Below, piece after piece: positions 1-12,085 of a stretch of DNA of 64,000 nucleotides. Made by a program: the position numbers and the translations under genes. Origin of the DNA: Wyeomyia smithii (taxonomy: Eukaryota; Arthropoda; Insecta; Diptera; Culicidae); assembly GCF_029784165.1 (NCBI RefSeq), contig NC_073696.1:51465501-51529500 (forward strand). The letters run 5' to 3'. Every line of letters starts with the position of its first letter. Positions within the stretch are counted from its first letter, which is position 1. The notes under the pieces are model-generated. The model was not told where the DNA came from. It did no database searches and saw only the letters and a list, made by a program, of their open reading frames with translations.

Positions 1-884
1 ATAAAACCTAGTAATGCGTTTGCGGAATACTTATTGTTTTGGCGCCATTTTGAACAGAACTAAGCATGCATAAGCAAAACAAAAAAATATTGGCATAAAG
101 AGGAGAAAGAGTGGTTCCATAAACATACTCTCATTTTTCTTTGAGCTCGATTATTCAGAGACTCGATTTTCCGGAATTTTAGACTCGATTATGCGGGATT
201 TTATTTTTTTGGTGTTCTTTTTTAATTTCAATTCTAAAATTTTACCTTTACCATTCCTTCTGGCACATTTGTTACCATTTATGTCACTTTCGGCATGTTT
301 GGAACATGTTTAATTTAAATGAATGTAATCAATACCGTGCTCTTATAGAATCGATCAGCATTGTATATTTAGTAAACTTTGCTAGATTTATCCTGAATTT
401 TGTAAAATAAAACCATTTTACACAACGCTTCCATACCCATCTCAAAACTTGAATCACTGCTCAATTATTCATCTCACGATGCCCCCATATTCATCACACT
501 GTTGATCATGAATGAAACACATTATGATTAATGAACGTAGCCGCAGCCCGTCGTAGTAGGTTACCAAGATATCCGCTGCAGTTGTTTACGTGCAAAATTG
601 GTAACCTAGATAACCACTGCAGTGCTGACGATTTATGTCAATTATGTCGGAATAATTTAGCATTTTCAGTATGATTTATTCGTATTACCAGCAACTGATT
701 TGGCAACTATTGATTTTCTTCAACGCAGTGAAAACAGATGAAAATACATACAGTTGAAATTTAGGAATTGTAGAAATTCATCTCAAATACTTCTGCTAAT
801 TATAGCTTGTTTTTGGAAATTTGAGGTGAACATTTCAAAGATTTAAGCATTCTTAGGATAGTGAGTGATTTTGTTTAGTGATTA
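1..884. other. No gene seen; AT-rich non-coding DNA
   Basis: No reading frame here resembles a protein. Near 140-215 there are repeated GATTATNCGG-like motifs that recur at 1606-1683 and look like the end of a decayed DNA-transposon relic. At 557-567 and 598-608 there is an 11-bp perfect inverted repeat (TAGGTTACCAA) with a 30-base loop. Nothing else is interpretable. Confidence 0.6.
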
Positions 885-1232
885 CAGTAAAGTCTTTTTT
901 TACACGGTTTTATTTTACACGGTTCTCTTTTACGACGATTTTCCAAATAACGCGATTTATTTTACGTCGTTTTCTCAAACAACGCGGTTTTATTCTACAC
1001 GGTTTTTTTTGCCCGATTTTTCGTCTTCGCGTAAAATTGTTACAGTGAGTAACAGTAACGGTAACAGACTATAGTAGGCTGTTTTTTACACAGTCTCATT
1101 TTACACGGTTTTATTTTACACGGTTCTTTTTTACGACGTTTTTCCAAATAACGCGGTTTTCTACTACGTTTCTCCAAATAACGCGGTTTTTTTTGCACGG
1201 TACGTAAAATCGTGTAAAAAAGAACTAAACTG
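885..1232. mobile_element. MITE with TA target duplication (Tc1/mariner-like)
   Basis: The two ends are inverted repeats: the left begins CAGTAAAGTC then TTTTTTTACACGGTTTTA, and the reverse complement of the right begins CAGTTTAGTTC then TTTTTTACACGATTTTA. Both ends are bordered by TA (883-884 and 1233-1234). The interior repeats the motif TTTTACACGG/AACGCGGTTT many times. A second pair of similar ends near 1048 and 1070 suggests that two related copies sit next to each other or one inside the other. There is no transposase, so it is non-autonomous. A TA duplication is typical of the Tc1/mariner superfamily; that assignment is inference. Confidence 0.7.
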
Positions 1233-1399
1233 TACTTTAAAAAGGGGTCCACTAGTGATGAAAAAATTTTGGTTGGCTGCTGAACGAGTCCCGTTGTAGC
1301 TGTATAGAACAATGCGCGGATTTTGTTTTCTGTGGTAGGTGTTCGAATTAAATAAGTTTCCGAATGCAGATGCCCGACTATAATATTAAATTTAGAGCA

Positions 1400-1560
1400 T
1401 TGAGGTGAGTTGAACTAAGAAGAACTAAGAAGAATCAATTCCATGGATTAGCAGATTGGTTTAGTTAGAAAAAATGCGTTTTTTCCTGTTTTCAATTGTG
1501 GCTTTGTGTTGTATGAGATGAATATATGGGCTGAGATGAATAATGGAGCAGTTCCCCTAT
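1400..1560 (+). repeat. Dispersed repeat, copy A
   Basis: This stretch, containing CCATGGATTAGCAGATTGG and later GGGCTGAGATGAATAATGG, matches the reverse complement of about 41885-42037 over most of its length, including the GGAGCAGTTCCCCT end. Fragments of the same theme (ATGAGATGAATA) occur near 465 and 22905. It is a dispersed repeat of unknown class with no coding capacity. Confidence 0.7.
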
Positions 1561-1605
1561 TTATTATATGTTCGTTAATAGCAAGTTTGAATATTTCTTC
1601 TGTGA

Positions 1606-1683
1606 TTCGATTATCCGGAAAGCTCGATTATCCGGAATGAAATTTGTTTTTGATGTTTCGGATAATCGAGTCCGACCTGTACA
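1606..1683. repeat. Decayed transposon end with ATCCGGA motifs
   Basis: CGATTATCCGGAA occurs twice, followed by an inverted GGATAATCGAGTCCGACCTGTA. Together these resemble the terminal part of a pogo/mariner-like MITE, with a possible partner near 140-215. The family assignment is inference. Confidence 0.4.
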
Positions 1684-1970
1684 TTGAACTATTAGATAAA
1701 AATGATTTGGAATTTGGGCACATAATGATTATTGTAAAACTATGGCAGAATTTTCAAGGTAGCAGAAAGATTTAACAAAAACAACTCTTCGTTATACTCG
1801 AAAAGCACGATTTCTAATGTAATTTACTCTCATACAATGCACTTGTTTACATTACTTGTTTTCTTACAAAAATAATACTCTTCATATATTATTGATTGAA
1901 TGAAGCGAGTTTATGGCATTAAATGCTCATGAGCATTAGTCCTGGACAATTTACCAACGTTACCTGAATG

Positions 1971-2060
1971 CAATCAATATTGACGTGGGAGGACTCGAAC
2001 CTCCCAGGTTTCAAGAACCCACTCGGAAAACGCTTACCAGAAAGGTTGACGATCTCGAAC
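1971..2060 (-). repeat. tRNA-like (SINE-like) relic
   Basis: On the minus strand there is a perfect T-arm: stem GGAGG/CCTCC with a 7-base loop TTCGAGT, inside a B-box-like GGTTCGAGTCC. The expected A-box, D-arm and paired acceptor are not recognisable upstream, and no regular anticodon arm forms. It therefore looks like a decayed tRNA or a tRNA-derived SINE head, not a working tRNA gene. Confidence 0.4.
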
Positions 2061-4716
2061 GCTTAGGTGACTAACGAATAATCGTTATTACATGAAAAAG
2101 GTTAGGTCACTGCTAGCTAGAGTAAAACAAGTTTTCCAGCAAGTTTCCGTCGAAATTTTAATACCCAGCAAAGCATATAATAGCACCTGACTGATCGCAC
2201 CGTTAAATTTACGACTGTTGCGCATCATTATCGATACCTACGGGGTGACACTGTGCTACAACATCATCTACGTTGCCCACGTTGCCCATAAAACGTTCAA
2301 CAAAACGCATAAAACAACCCAATTCATCATCATCTTCCCCGACCGACAACCTTCCGATATAAAGATGCATTGTTACAAGTGTCACGAGAGCCCAGGAAGA
2401 CCGTACGAATCCAGCTGCCGGGGTTGGTTTTACAACTGTTCGAATTCACAGGAAATCGTTTCGATCATCCCGTTCTCTCGCGCGCACTGCTTCATCTTAC
2501 ACCCAAGCATGTAGGCTCGCATTAAGCGCGCGAACCCGTCACTGTGATCCGTTGCTGATCCCCGGATGATCGATGTTCGGGTATGCTTTTTAATGTTCAA
2601 CTGCTTTATTCAATTTTCCAGCCAATAAAAATCAGAATCAGAAATCTAAATCTATTCCGCTTGCACTGATCCCGGAGTTCTTTTGCCACCTTTCCGTCTG
2701 TTTCGCTCGAACTCCGGTAAGATTGAAGACCTGCTCCGCTCACCTCCGCCGGGGCCTATCCTGAGCGGTGGCAGTAAGCTTTATTGTTTAATAAATTTGT
2801 CTATTTTCTGGGTAACGAGAAGTGATTCAGGGCTTATGACGATCGGTGGCTCGGTCAGACAGATCGCGCGCTCGGTTTGTGTGTGTGGTGAAAATCAATC
2901 GCCAGTCAAATATCTTAATGGGTGGGCGCCTTACGAGATACCACCAGAATTCGAGGTGGGGGCAACCGATGATACCGTTCGATCGATATTGCTTCCTCCG
3001 TCGGTGGGATCATATTTTACCACACATCGTCTGGGAGGCTAATCGGGTGATCAGGACGGGCGAAAACAGTCACAAGGTGTCAGCCACCCCACTGTTGATT
3101 AATATCGCTAATTTACATATTTATGTGCTGATTTTTTTTTTTTTTCACTGGTCACAATTTGAATCACGGCTGTTGGAATGTACATCGTATCGATTGCACC
3201 GGATTGAAACTGCACAAAAAGTGATTTGAGAAAAAAATATTTGATTTTGTTAGGTAGTTTGAGAACTCCGAACGCATCAAAACTCATAATGCACCCGTAT
3301 CCTTTATGGACGTGCCAATAATTCATATGTTTGAAACGCGATCTCTTCGCTCCTGTCACCGTAGTAACAACGGTGACTGAATTTATTTAAATTTAATGCA
3401 AATTAGCGAATCGTTCGCAAATATACAGCAACAACAGTGGCGCATTAAATTGCAGAGAATCACAACAAGGGGTCGTTCCTAAATCGCGTGGTCATTGCTG
3501 AGGGAAAGGTGGGTTTTGACAAAAATAACGAAATAATGATTTTTATTACTGGGAAACAATGACTTTCGTTGAAGAGGTGTTCAATTAAGGAGCGTTTGAA
3601 GGTTTTACGGTTGTTTACGATCAACTGACATAAAACCCTTGAACATAAAGTATGATTTCATTTGTTTGCTCTACTAAATGGATACGAGAGTCCCGATAAA
3701 AATCTCAATGAAAATGATCACCAATTAAATTCATGCGTTCTATAGAAAATAGACTAATACACGATATCAATATAATATATACAGCTACTTTAGGAACAAA
3801 AATGGCGATATTTTAGGTAAACATCCATTCATTCATTTTATATTAATGTTTATTCTTTTAACAAAACGAAGGGCGGGTAGTAGATCTAAATACTTCCACG
3901 TCATTCAGGAAAGACTCCCAACTCGACATCATCCAGTGTTTGTTCGAATGAGAAATGCCAGAGAAGTTTATATCGAATATTTGACTGTGCCTAGATAACA
4001 CCACATCAAAGAAAATAGCTACTCAGCCTGTCTAATTAAACCAAACATACCATCCATTCAAACGAGCCCGCAAAAATTGCATTGTCAAATCTACGTCAGA
4101 AGTCAAATTAGGAAATCGGAAAAGTGCTAACTTAATTCGAATGATACCCAGTACGCAGTTCTACTGTTGCATTCCACAATTTATACACGACAGTCGCGTC
4201 CTGCAACTGGTGCCCAGATGAATTGAGAATCGTTTGGAGTGGAAATAAAAGCCGACCATATGCTATCCAAAGTCTCTGAACATAATGCATTTCTCGTTAG
4301 CAAAATACTCCATGCGTCCCATTACAGTCGGTTTCTTTATAGCAATTTAAATACAAAGTTGTGTCATTCTTCTCCATCCTCTAACTAAAAAAGCCGATCT
4401 TTGGATATCTCACGGTATGTCCTTCATTGTTATCTGCCAGTTAGGTTCAACTAAAGCGAGACAGGTTCAAAGGATACTCACGGTGAGCAATTCCGACCAA
4501 TTTGGTTCATCTGTTCGGCTGCACCCCGGCTGGTTGGTAGCGGCCGTGAAGGCACAGCCTGTTTGGAAGAAAATTCCGCCCTTATAATGAGGGTAATCAA
4601 CGCGTGAACCTGTTATTAGAACGGAAGTACGCAGACTTTGAAGATTGCCGCTGCAAAGCAACGAAAAATCGCAACCTGTTCAAATGTGCGAGCAATTTCG
4701 TAAATGTGTACATTGG
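2061..4716. other. No gene supported; mixed unique-looking DNA
   Basis: Frames of 98-127 codons occur at 2218-2514 and 2683-3229. They show no recognised motif, overlap one another, and lack a convincing signal peptide or domain. The stretch 2700-3060 is more GC-rich than its surroundings and could contain a divergent exon or an old repeat. Around 3470-3500 there is a GGGGTCGTTCCTAAAT motif resembling a common decayed mosquito repeat (compare 26796 and 54645). Confidence 0.4.
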
Positions 4717-5143
4717 TACCCGATCAGAAAGAAAAAACGAAAATGTAACAGAGTTTGTTACGGAAAAAACCTTACAGGCTGTGTTTTCAATTTGATGCCG
4801 TTAGGTGTTAAAACAACAGAAATTTTAACAGAAATGATTCTACTAGTATCAAACACATATCAAAATTTGTTACTAATGTATCAGCTTTCTAAAAAAATAA
4901 GATAGTATACAGAACAATATAATAACAAACATTGTTAGAAACAACTGGTTTTGATAAAAACGAAAAATTAGTTAGACTTGTTTCAGAACTACTTCATTTC
5001 AGGTTTTGTTATTATAACTCATTCAGATTCAATTTTGTTATCAAAATTATATGGAAGAATACAAAATTGTGTCAAATTATGTTATTTGTATCTCGCGTTG
5101 ATAAAATTTTGTAATTATTTAGTTATGCTCTTCTGATCGGGTA
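4717..5143. mobile_element. MITE with TACCCGATCAGAA ends
   Basis: The left end reads TACCCGATCAGAA and the right end is its reverse complement TTCTGATCGGGTA, with TA as the shared outermost dinucleotide. The interior is AT-rich with repeated AACAAAATTTTGTTAT-like tracts. No transposase is encoded. It is a non-autonomous element of probable Tc1/mariner type, judged only from the TA ends and TIRs. Confidence 0.65.
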
Positions 5144-7584
5144 AAGGCAAGTTCAGCGGCGCGGTTTGTTCATTGATTTAATTCATGCGGCGAGGTGCGG
5201 TATGCCTCATTACATTAACTTTCGTTAATGAATTGGCAACCAAGGGCACCATATGGAAGATGAACCGAGAGGATTCGGCATATGGTAGGGCCTTCAAGCG
5301 AAAGAAAGAAATGGTAAACTGGTAATTGTAAAAATCGAAGCGATTGTCCTGAAAAAAAAAACAAAATAAAAGCGAAAATCAATTGGAATTTAAGAAAAGG
5401 TTTTTTTTGAGGTTTAACTCACTTTTAAAAGTTTTTACTCAGTTAACTTGGGTCCAATGTTGTTTTTATTATTTGTTCACGTTTGTATTCTCTCCATATA
5501 ATGCAAATTTAATGTGGTGTAAAAAAATAAACTAAGCAGTAGAGCTATACAAGATTGTTTTCAAATAGAACATATCTTCGACTGTTTGCTTTGTCGTAAA
5601 ATATGACATCACCGAAAAAAGTATAAAATAGGTCGACCTTCGTAACAAGCTAGCAGAGCAATGCATCGAAGCCGTTACACATAATAATTGCCCATCTGCA
5701 AAAACTAAAAGCGCGTCAAATTGTGACATTCTTACAGCTACCGTTACCACAATGCGCAACAAAAAAGGCGAATTGCCAATTACCGACAAACAAACGTATT
5801 GTTCCGGTTGGCAATTATAGAAATGACACTGACACCTCTTCCACACATATCGGGGCAAGGTCGCAAACAATTGTGCCTTTTCGCCTTGTAACTAGAAAGT
5901 TCGCGCCGAAAACAAAAAAAAAAATAAATTGAAAGAAAAGTAAGGTCACCACTTCTCGGCATGGGTATATCAGCACTGGTATAGAAGAAAAGTATCAAAT
6001 GACTTCCTCTTCCACTTTTACGACAATTATTGCACCGAATCCGTCGCCACTGCAGTCATCGTTGTCGCTTTCATTGTCGTTATTCGATTGTTCTCTTTAA
6101 CTACCGGAGGACGGGAAGTGTCGGGACCACCCCGGAGATCATAGTGCTGATTTCCGTTCTTCGGCCGCGTCGATGATCGCCACCACACCATTATGGGGTA
6201 TTTTTTGGGATAATAACATTATTTTCTTTTCTACTTCCGAATATGGTTCAAACCACAACAATAATCCCAAGCGGCGCGAAGTCATCACTGCTGCTTTGTC
6301 TCACTTTCACGGGTTTCGAGTTTGATTAGCTTCTTTCAGCTTAGGTCGGCCGTTAATTCGATCTTTGAGTTAATTTGGCTGTTTGGAATCCTCTTCTGCG
6401 GTCAAGGTTCCGTTCTTTGAACAGTGCCGACAAGGTGACGCGTCAGCCAAAATTCTATCTATTTCCGGATAGGAATTTCATTAGAATTTCCGAATCTTCA
6501 ATTATAGTAAGTACTGGTACAACAAGAGGCTATATATCTTATTCCGGTTAGTAACTGGAGTGCTCCTTTTGTTGTCGTCCTTATTGCGCAGTATAATTTA
6601 TGGTTACATGTGGACAACAGAGAATGTGCTGCGTGAAATTCGATCCGAAGTGGGAGTTACAACATGTGTAAACATGGTATTTTCTCCGCTGCAGCTGCGG
6701 TGGTGGTCCTGGGAAACCACGATGGACCACACACAGAGGAATAAAGGATTTGAAAGCACTGGATTGATTTTTTTTAAATAAACTTAACTGATATCTATTG
6801 ATTTTTGTAAGTATGAATTTCAAAACGTTCAACTTGTTAACACATAATAAATTATTGAAATAAAATCTATAAGCTCCTGCATTCTAATATCTATTATTTA
6901 GGTTCATACAAACCAATTTGTTTTTTTAATATAGCACACTTGAAGGCTAGACCTAAAAGTAATTTTTTACGCACATCGAAAAAAAAAACAAATAAATTTT
7001 TTTTCGAAATATTATTGTTTCATCGAACGAACCTTCGTTACTTTCAAGAGATAAAGTACAAACTACAAAACCTACCAATTTATGGGTGCAACTACAGAAG
7101 AGTTTTGTTTGCATACTTGATAAGCTTAAACATACTGCCTTAAAGCAGAATGACAATCATTTTCTAACTTCATTCCAGGTCAAGGTTATGACCTAAATTG
7201 TTGAAGGTATTTTTATCACTAATTTGAAATAAGTAAGTATGTTAGTTCGAATCGAAATCAATCGTAAATGCAGGGAACAAAATCACAATTCTAAATAGTA
7301 CAAAAACAGTAAGAAAACACTTTTTGATTCGAATTTTAAATATAGATTATTCGTAGACTTGAAACAAACTTACGCAGATATTAAAAACTATACAAAAACA
7401 TATTTACATTTAATGCAAGCTCACAGAAAATTATGGAAATTTGTTTAAAAATAAAAGTCTTTTTCTTCTGTTTTCGTTCCCAAAAATATTGTTCTCTAAA
7501 AGAATTATACGAATATTTCAGCTACGTCAAAGCGTGACATTGAACGTGTAGGACGGTTGTAGGATCTATATAATGTACTAGTTG
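5144..7584. other. No gene supported; non-coding
   Basis: Several frames of 60-112 codons are present (for example 5532-5870 minus, 6560-6781 plus), but they overlap on both strands and have no recognisable domain. The part 6000-6430 has more balanced base composition than the flanks and could be single-copy host DNA. The part 6830-7560 is plain AT-rich sequence. Confidence 0.4.
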
Positions 7585-7800
7585 ATACCCGGCCCGCGTT
7601 GCTACGCCATTAAGGTTACGACGACGGGAAAAAAGCAATAGTCACAAATGTTAGCAACATGACGATATGTTCTGATACTACGTTTAATATTTTGGCGAGG
7701 AATAGCCAAAGTATCAAGTAAGTCCTAATCTTTAATCAAACGTAAACGTAAGCAAATAGAAATTTATTATTTCGGTTCAAAATAATTCGAGAAGTGTATG
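7585..7800. repeat. Decayed repeat end (CCCGG..GCTACGCC type)
   Basis: The motif ATACCCGGCCCGCGTTGCTACGCC resembles the entry end of a common decayed family. Other parts of that family appear at 14490-16010 and 55775-55870. The similarity is only in short motifs, so the family link is tentative. Confidence 0.35.
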
Positions 7801-8061
7801 TGTTTTACGGTTGGCGAATGACTGGACCAAAGGCGCAATATAGTTCCCACATGCGAACCATTAGCCTTCCAGCTACCGAACCCCTACCTCCTCGTTGGTG
7901 CCAACCAGGATACGAGTAACTAGTAAGAAGATCGGGTAACCAACCCCGGTGGGACTACCGGTCGTATGCTGACAGGGGAAGCGGGCTTACTTCCTTGGAA
8001 GGAAGTTTCTTAGTCAGGTAACGCCACCACAATCGCCCTAAGTGACGCACCCACAATTGTT

Positions 8062-8900
8062 ATGTCCAAGTCCTGGTTGTGTTCGGGACTCAAAACAGCA
8101 GCACTACGTTGGTCCTCCTGCGAGAAAGTGGGGTTGGTCATGGGCCTTGCAAATTGCAATCCCGCACCGCGAAAAACAAAAGCAACAAACGCTATAAAAG
8201 AAAATTCGAACCAAAATAATCGGCAAAGATCCAGGCGACGGAAACGGACCAACGATTGGACACTCAGAACATTGAACTGCCGTTCTCTTAATTTTCTATG
8301 TAGCACCCGTATACTTTTTGAAGAATTGAAAAACCGCAAGTTCAACATCGTAGCGCTGGAGGTATGTTGGAAAGGGACGACAGTGCGTACGTATAGGGAT
8401 GGACACACCATCTACCAGAGTTGTGGTGACACACATGAGCTGGGCACAGCTTTTATAGTGATGGGTGAGATGCAGAAGCGGGTAATTGGGTGGTGGCCGG
8501 TTAACTCCAAAATGTGCAGGTTAAGAATCAAGGGCCGATTCTTTAACGTCCACAGCCCTCACCTCAAAAGTATTGATGACGCAAAGACGAATTCTACGCG
8601 CGTCAGGAGGAGGAATTTAGACCGGTAATTGGACGATTCAGCGCACACCGGCTGACAAATAAACAAATAGCCTAAGACTAATTGACTTCGCTGCCTCCAA
8701 GAACATGGCCATACGTAGCTCCTTTTTCCAACATAGCCTCCAACATCGGTACACCTGGAGATCACCTAACCAAACAGAAATTCAAATCGACCACGTTTTA
8801 CTAGAAGCTCGGCACTTTTCAGACATCATTGACGTCTAAACACATCGGGGCGCCAACATCGACTCGGACCACTACCTAGTGATGGTGAAGATACGCCAAA
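8062..8900 (+). pseudogene. RTE ORF, endonuclease part (broken)
   Basis: This encodes the apurinic/apyrimidinic-type endonuclease that nicks target DNA to prime reverse transcription in RTE elements. The start shown is the first in-frame Met; a basic region (about residues 35-60) precedes the domain. Visible signatures are RTLNCRSLN (family TWNVRTLN-like) at about residue 72, then FNIVALEVCW, ELGTAFIVMG, KRVIGWWPVNSKMCRLRIKG and FFNVHSPH. A one-base change near 8588 shifts the continuation (EFYARQEEEF) to another frame, and the open frame stops at 8628. The later parts NSLRLIDFAASKNMAIRS, IQIDHVLLEARH and IDSDHYLV are still readable, with stops, to about 8890. Compared with the family, ALEV appears to have lost one residue next to the catalytic Glu. 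The call as an endonuclease relic is firm; activity is excluded. Confidence 0.85.
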
Positions 8901-9080
8901 AGCTATCCGTTGTGAACAGCATACGGTACCGTTGCCCGTCAAGGTATAATCTCGCAACCCGAAGTCGCTGAAAACTACACGCTTTCTCTCGAAGCTGCAC
9001 TGCCAGGAGAGGACGAGCTGGAAGAAGCCCCTCTAGAGGCCTGCTGGAATACCGTCAAGTCAACCATCAGCAGTGTAGCG

Positions 9081-10964
9081 GTGAACGTCCTAGGTCGCGA
9101 AGTACCGAGTCGACGTAACGAATGGTTTGACGAGGAATGTTGGCAGATATTGGATGAAAAGAACGCAGTGCGGGCAGTAATGCTGCGGAGAGCCATCCAT
9201 CAGAACGTGGAGCGGTACAAAAAGAAACGGAGGCAGCAAACCAGCAGCAGGAGGAGGAGGAGTGCGAAGAACAACAACAACTGTACCGCTTTCATGAAAC
9301 ACGAAAGTTCTATCAGAGATTCAACGCATCCCGCAAAGGCTTTGTTCCGCGAGCCGAAATGTGCAGGGATAAGGAATGACGGATGATCGTGAGGTGATCG
9401 AAAGGTGAAGACAGCACTTCAATGAACATCTGAATGGCGTAAAGGCAGGAGACCATAACAGCGACGCAGGCTACTCTGTCGGTGCAGCAAGCAACGGAGA
9501 TGTACCACCCCCACCGATAAGCGAAGTTAATTATGCTATCCAAAGGCTTAAGAACAACAAGGCAGTTGGAAAGGGCGATATCGGAGCGGAGCTTCTCAAG
9601 ATGGGCCCGGGCAAGTTGGCCAGTTGTCTGCATCGGCTGATTGCTAAGATTTGGGAAACGGAATGCCTACCGGAGGAGTGGAAGGATGGGGTTATTTGCC
9701 CCATCTACAAGAAAGGCGACAAGCTAGATTGTGAAAACTACCGATCGATCACTATCCTGAATGCCGCCAACAGATTCGTGGAAAGTTATCAGACCGGCTT
9801 CATGGAGGGTGGACCAGATCTTTACTCTGCGGCAGATCCTTCACAAACGCCGAGAATACCAAGTCCCTACGCATCATCTCTTCATCGACTTCAAAGCCGC
9901 TTATGACACGATTAATCGTGAAGAGCTATGGAAAATTCTCGACGAAAACGGCTTCCCCGGAAAGCTTACCAGACTGATAAAGGCTACGATTGAGAATGTG
10001 CAGTGTTGTGTGAGGATTTCGGGTGGTCTCTCCGACCCATTAGGATCCCGCAGGGGACTTCGACAAGGTGATGGTCTATCCTGCATGCTGTTCAATATAT
10101 TATTTGAGACGAGCGGGAATAGACACGCGGGCACGATTTTCGTTAAATCCGGTCAATTAATCTGCTTCACGGATGACGTGGACACTGTCGGCAGAACATT
10201 TGAGGCGGTGGCGGATCAGTACACCAGACTGAAATGTGAAGCAGAGAAGATTGGACTGAAGATAAATTCGTCTAAAACGAAGTACATGCTAGCGGGTGGT
10301 GCTGAGCGGGACAGGGCACGCCTAGGTAGTGTTGTGATAATCGACGGTGATGAGTTTGAGGTAGTTGACGAGTTCGTGTACCTTGGCTCAATGGTAACTG
10401 GGAACAATGATACCAGCCATGAGATTAGGAGGCGAATCATCAGCGGGAGTCATGCCTACTATGGGCTCCACAAAATAATTACGGTCGAAACGTCTAAGTT
10501 CCCGCGCAAAGTGCACCTTTTACAAAATGCTTATTAGACCGGTTGTTCTCTACGGGCATGAGACGTGGACAATGCTTGAAGAGGACCTGGGAGCGCTCGA
10601 AGTTTTTGAACGACGGCTGCTAAGAACCATCTTTGGCGGTGTACAGTGTAAAGACGGAGAATGAACCATGAGCTCGCGCAACTCTACGGTGAACCAATCA
10701 TCCAGAAAGTGGCCAAATCTGGACATCCAGAAAGAGGCCAATACGTTGGGCAGGGCACGTGGCGAGAACAACGGACAATTACCCTGCAAAATTGGTTCTC
10801 ACCTCGGTTCTCTCCGGTTGGTACGAGACGAAGAGGAGCACAAAGAGCAAGATGGTGACCAGGTGGAGCATGATCTGGCAAGTACGGATTGCCCGCGGGA
10901 TTGGAGGCGGACAGCCATGGACCGATCAAGTTGGCGGAATTATGTTGTGCAGACCATGTCTTAG
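9081..10964 (+). pseudogene. RTE ORF, reverse transcriptase and C-terminal part (broken)
   Basis: The linker (from 9081; NEWFDEECWQILDEKNA, then a basic KKKRRQQ stretch) leads to the reverse transcriptase. Readable motifs are QRLKNNKAVGKGDIGAELLK (about 9540), LPEEWKDGVICPIYKKGD, FIDFKAAYDTINREELW (about 9885), GLRQGDGLSCMLFN (about 10057) and the catalytic box FTDD at 10166-10177, where the family normally has FADD. Thumb-region motifs follow (LKINSSKTKYM, EFVYLGSMVT), then RPVVLYGHETWTMLEEDLGAL across the stop at 10537, and finally WRRTAMDRSSW just before the tail. At least three frame changes (near 9390, 9800 and 10540) and stops make it a pseudogene. The frame from 9761 to 10537 is the longest intact piece. 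Confidence 0.87.
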
Positions 10965-11005
10965 GTGAGTAAGTAAGTGAGTAAGTAAGTAAAGTAGTAA
11001 GTATG
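10964..11005 (+). repeat. 3' microsatellite tail of the RTE element
   Basis: Short tandem GTAAGTAA/GTGAGTAAG units follow directly after the stop codon of the element's last frame. RTE elements characteristically end in such simple repeats, not in poly(A). Confidence 0.8.
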
Positions 11006-11209
11006 TGTTTTACAAACCAAAAGGGTATCCATCCATTTTGATAACTACCTCATCATCATACTGTTTGTTACATTGCATTGCTTGCATAATTGCATTTGAG
11101 CATGATCGCTAAGAATAATTTCAAAAAAAAAAACTTCTCACTCCAAAAGCTAATAAAATAACTCTCTAAAAATTGTGTGGTGTCCCGGAAAAGATTTAAA
11201 ATTACATCT

Positions 11210-11670
11210 AGGGTCGGCCTCTGGCTATCTTCCCGGTTTTGGAAATATTCATATTAGGTGGTATTATTGGGTGTAGAACTACATATTGGTTGTAGAACTA
11301 CATGAATAATTTAAAAATTCTTTGAATGGTAGTCAATAAGATTACGATGGAATATCTTGTATCAATATACAATGGATTATCTTGCACCAATATAACTTTC
11401 ACCAATCATTTTTGGTTGTTTTCCAAAAACCGCAAATCAACATTTTGGATTTGGCGTCTGGGGTCGATTTCCGGTCTCTGGGTATCATTTGGGTTTCAAA
11501 AACAACCATATAAGGTGGTATTCGCTCATTATCGGACAGCGGATATCACCATTTAGGATTTTAAAATGGCGCCTGGATTTGATTTTTGATCTCTGGGTAT
11601 TATAGCGATTCCGGAATGATAATTTTTGGCTGTTTACCAGTAACTCGATGTTGCACTTTCAGGTTTCAAG
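11210..11670 (+). repeat. Decayed tandem repeat, GGTCTCTGGGTATCAT family
   Basis: A degenerate unit of roughly 100-130 bases recurs, with the core phrases GGTCTCTGGGTATCAT, CATATTAGGTGGTATT, CCGGAAGTCACCAT and AAAATGGCGTCTGGA. The same family is found at 13240-13970, 21840-22060 (reverse), 48850-49330 and 62430-62690 (reverse). There is no coding content. Unit boundaries are blurred by small deletions. Confidence 0.7.
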
Positions 11671-11699
11671 TACAAAATAAATACTACAAGGTATACAGC

Positions 11700-12085
11700 C
11701 CTTAACCCTTAACTAACCCGTTCATTTGAAATCAATTTTGTTCAAATCGGTTGTGTAGTTTCTGAGATATTAATGTTTCGTGATTTTTACATTTTGATAC
11801 ATAACCTCAAAACTAGAAATTCGATTACAATAAAATTGAATAGGGTCTTATGGGGCAACTAAACCTTTCATATGCAATCAATTTCATTGAAATCGGTTCA
11901 GCCATCTCTGAGAAAATCGAGTGAGATTGGGAGAGCGTTACACACACACATACACATACATACACACACATACAGAAAATGCTCAGCTTGTCGAACTGAG
12001 TCGAGTGATAGACGACATTCGGCCCTTTTGAACACTTTTATACCTTTAGTTGTTGCAGTGATTGCTTTACCTTTCTAGGAGAAAG
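11700..12085 (+). repeat. Dispersed repeat with CA tract and TTTCTAGGAGAAAGGC end
   Basis: The segment has repeated phrases TTGAAATCGGTTCAGCCATC and TCAAATCGGTTGTGTAGTTTC, a CACACATACACA tract (11941-11976), and then CTCAGCTTGTCGAACTGAGTCGA. It ends in a small hairpin, CCTTTCTAGGAGAAAGG. It looks like the end of a common mosquito dispersed repeat. The related entry end, ATTAATCCACCTAGCGGTGAG, is seen near 62135. Confidence 0.55.

Larger units (their letters stand above)
7840..11005 (+). mobile_element. RTE-type non-LTR retrotransposon, nearly full length, inactive
   Basis: Order along the plus strand: a GC-richer 5' leader (7840-8060), an APE-type endonuclease (about 8240-8900), a linker, a reverse transcriptase (about 9530-10480), the conserved C-terminal region (10520-10964) and a 3' microsatellite of GTAAGTAAGTGAGTAAG type (10964-11005). 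This order, the single ORF and the short tandem 3' tail are characteristic of the RTE clade. The ORF is split across frames at least near 8588, 8628-9080, 9390, 9800 and 10537, so the copy cannot make a full protein. No clear target-site duplication was found, and the 5' boundary is approximate. A second, differently degraded RTE lies at 37444-39000 on the other strand. Confidence 0.88.

Noticed and set aside
865..1312. Open frames of 69 and 90 codons
   Set aside because: Both lie in the repeated interior of a MITE.
1971..2060. A tRNA gene on the minus strand
   Set aside because: Only the T-arm is good; the D-arm, anticodon arm and acceptor pairing are missing.
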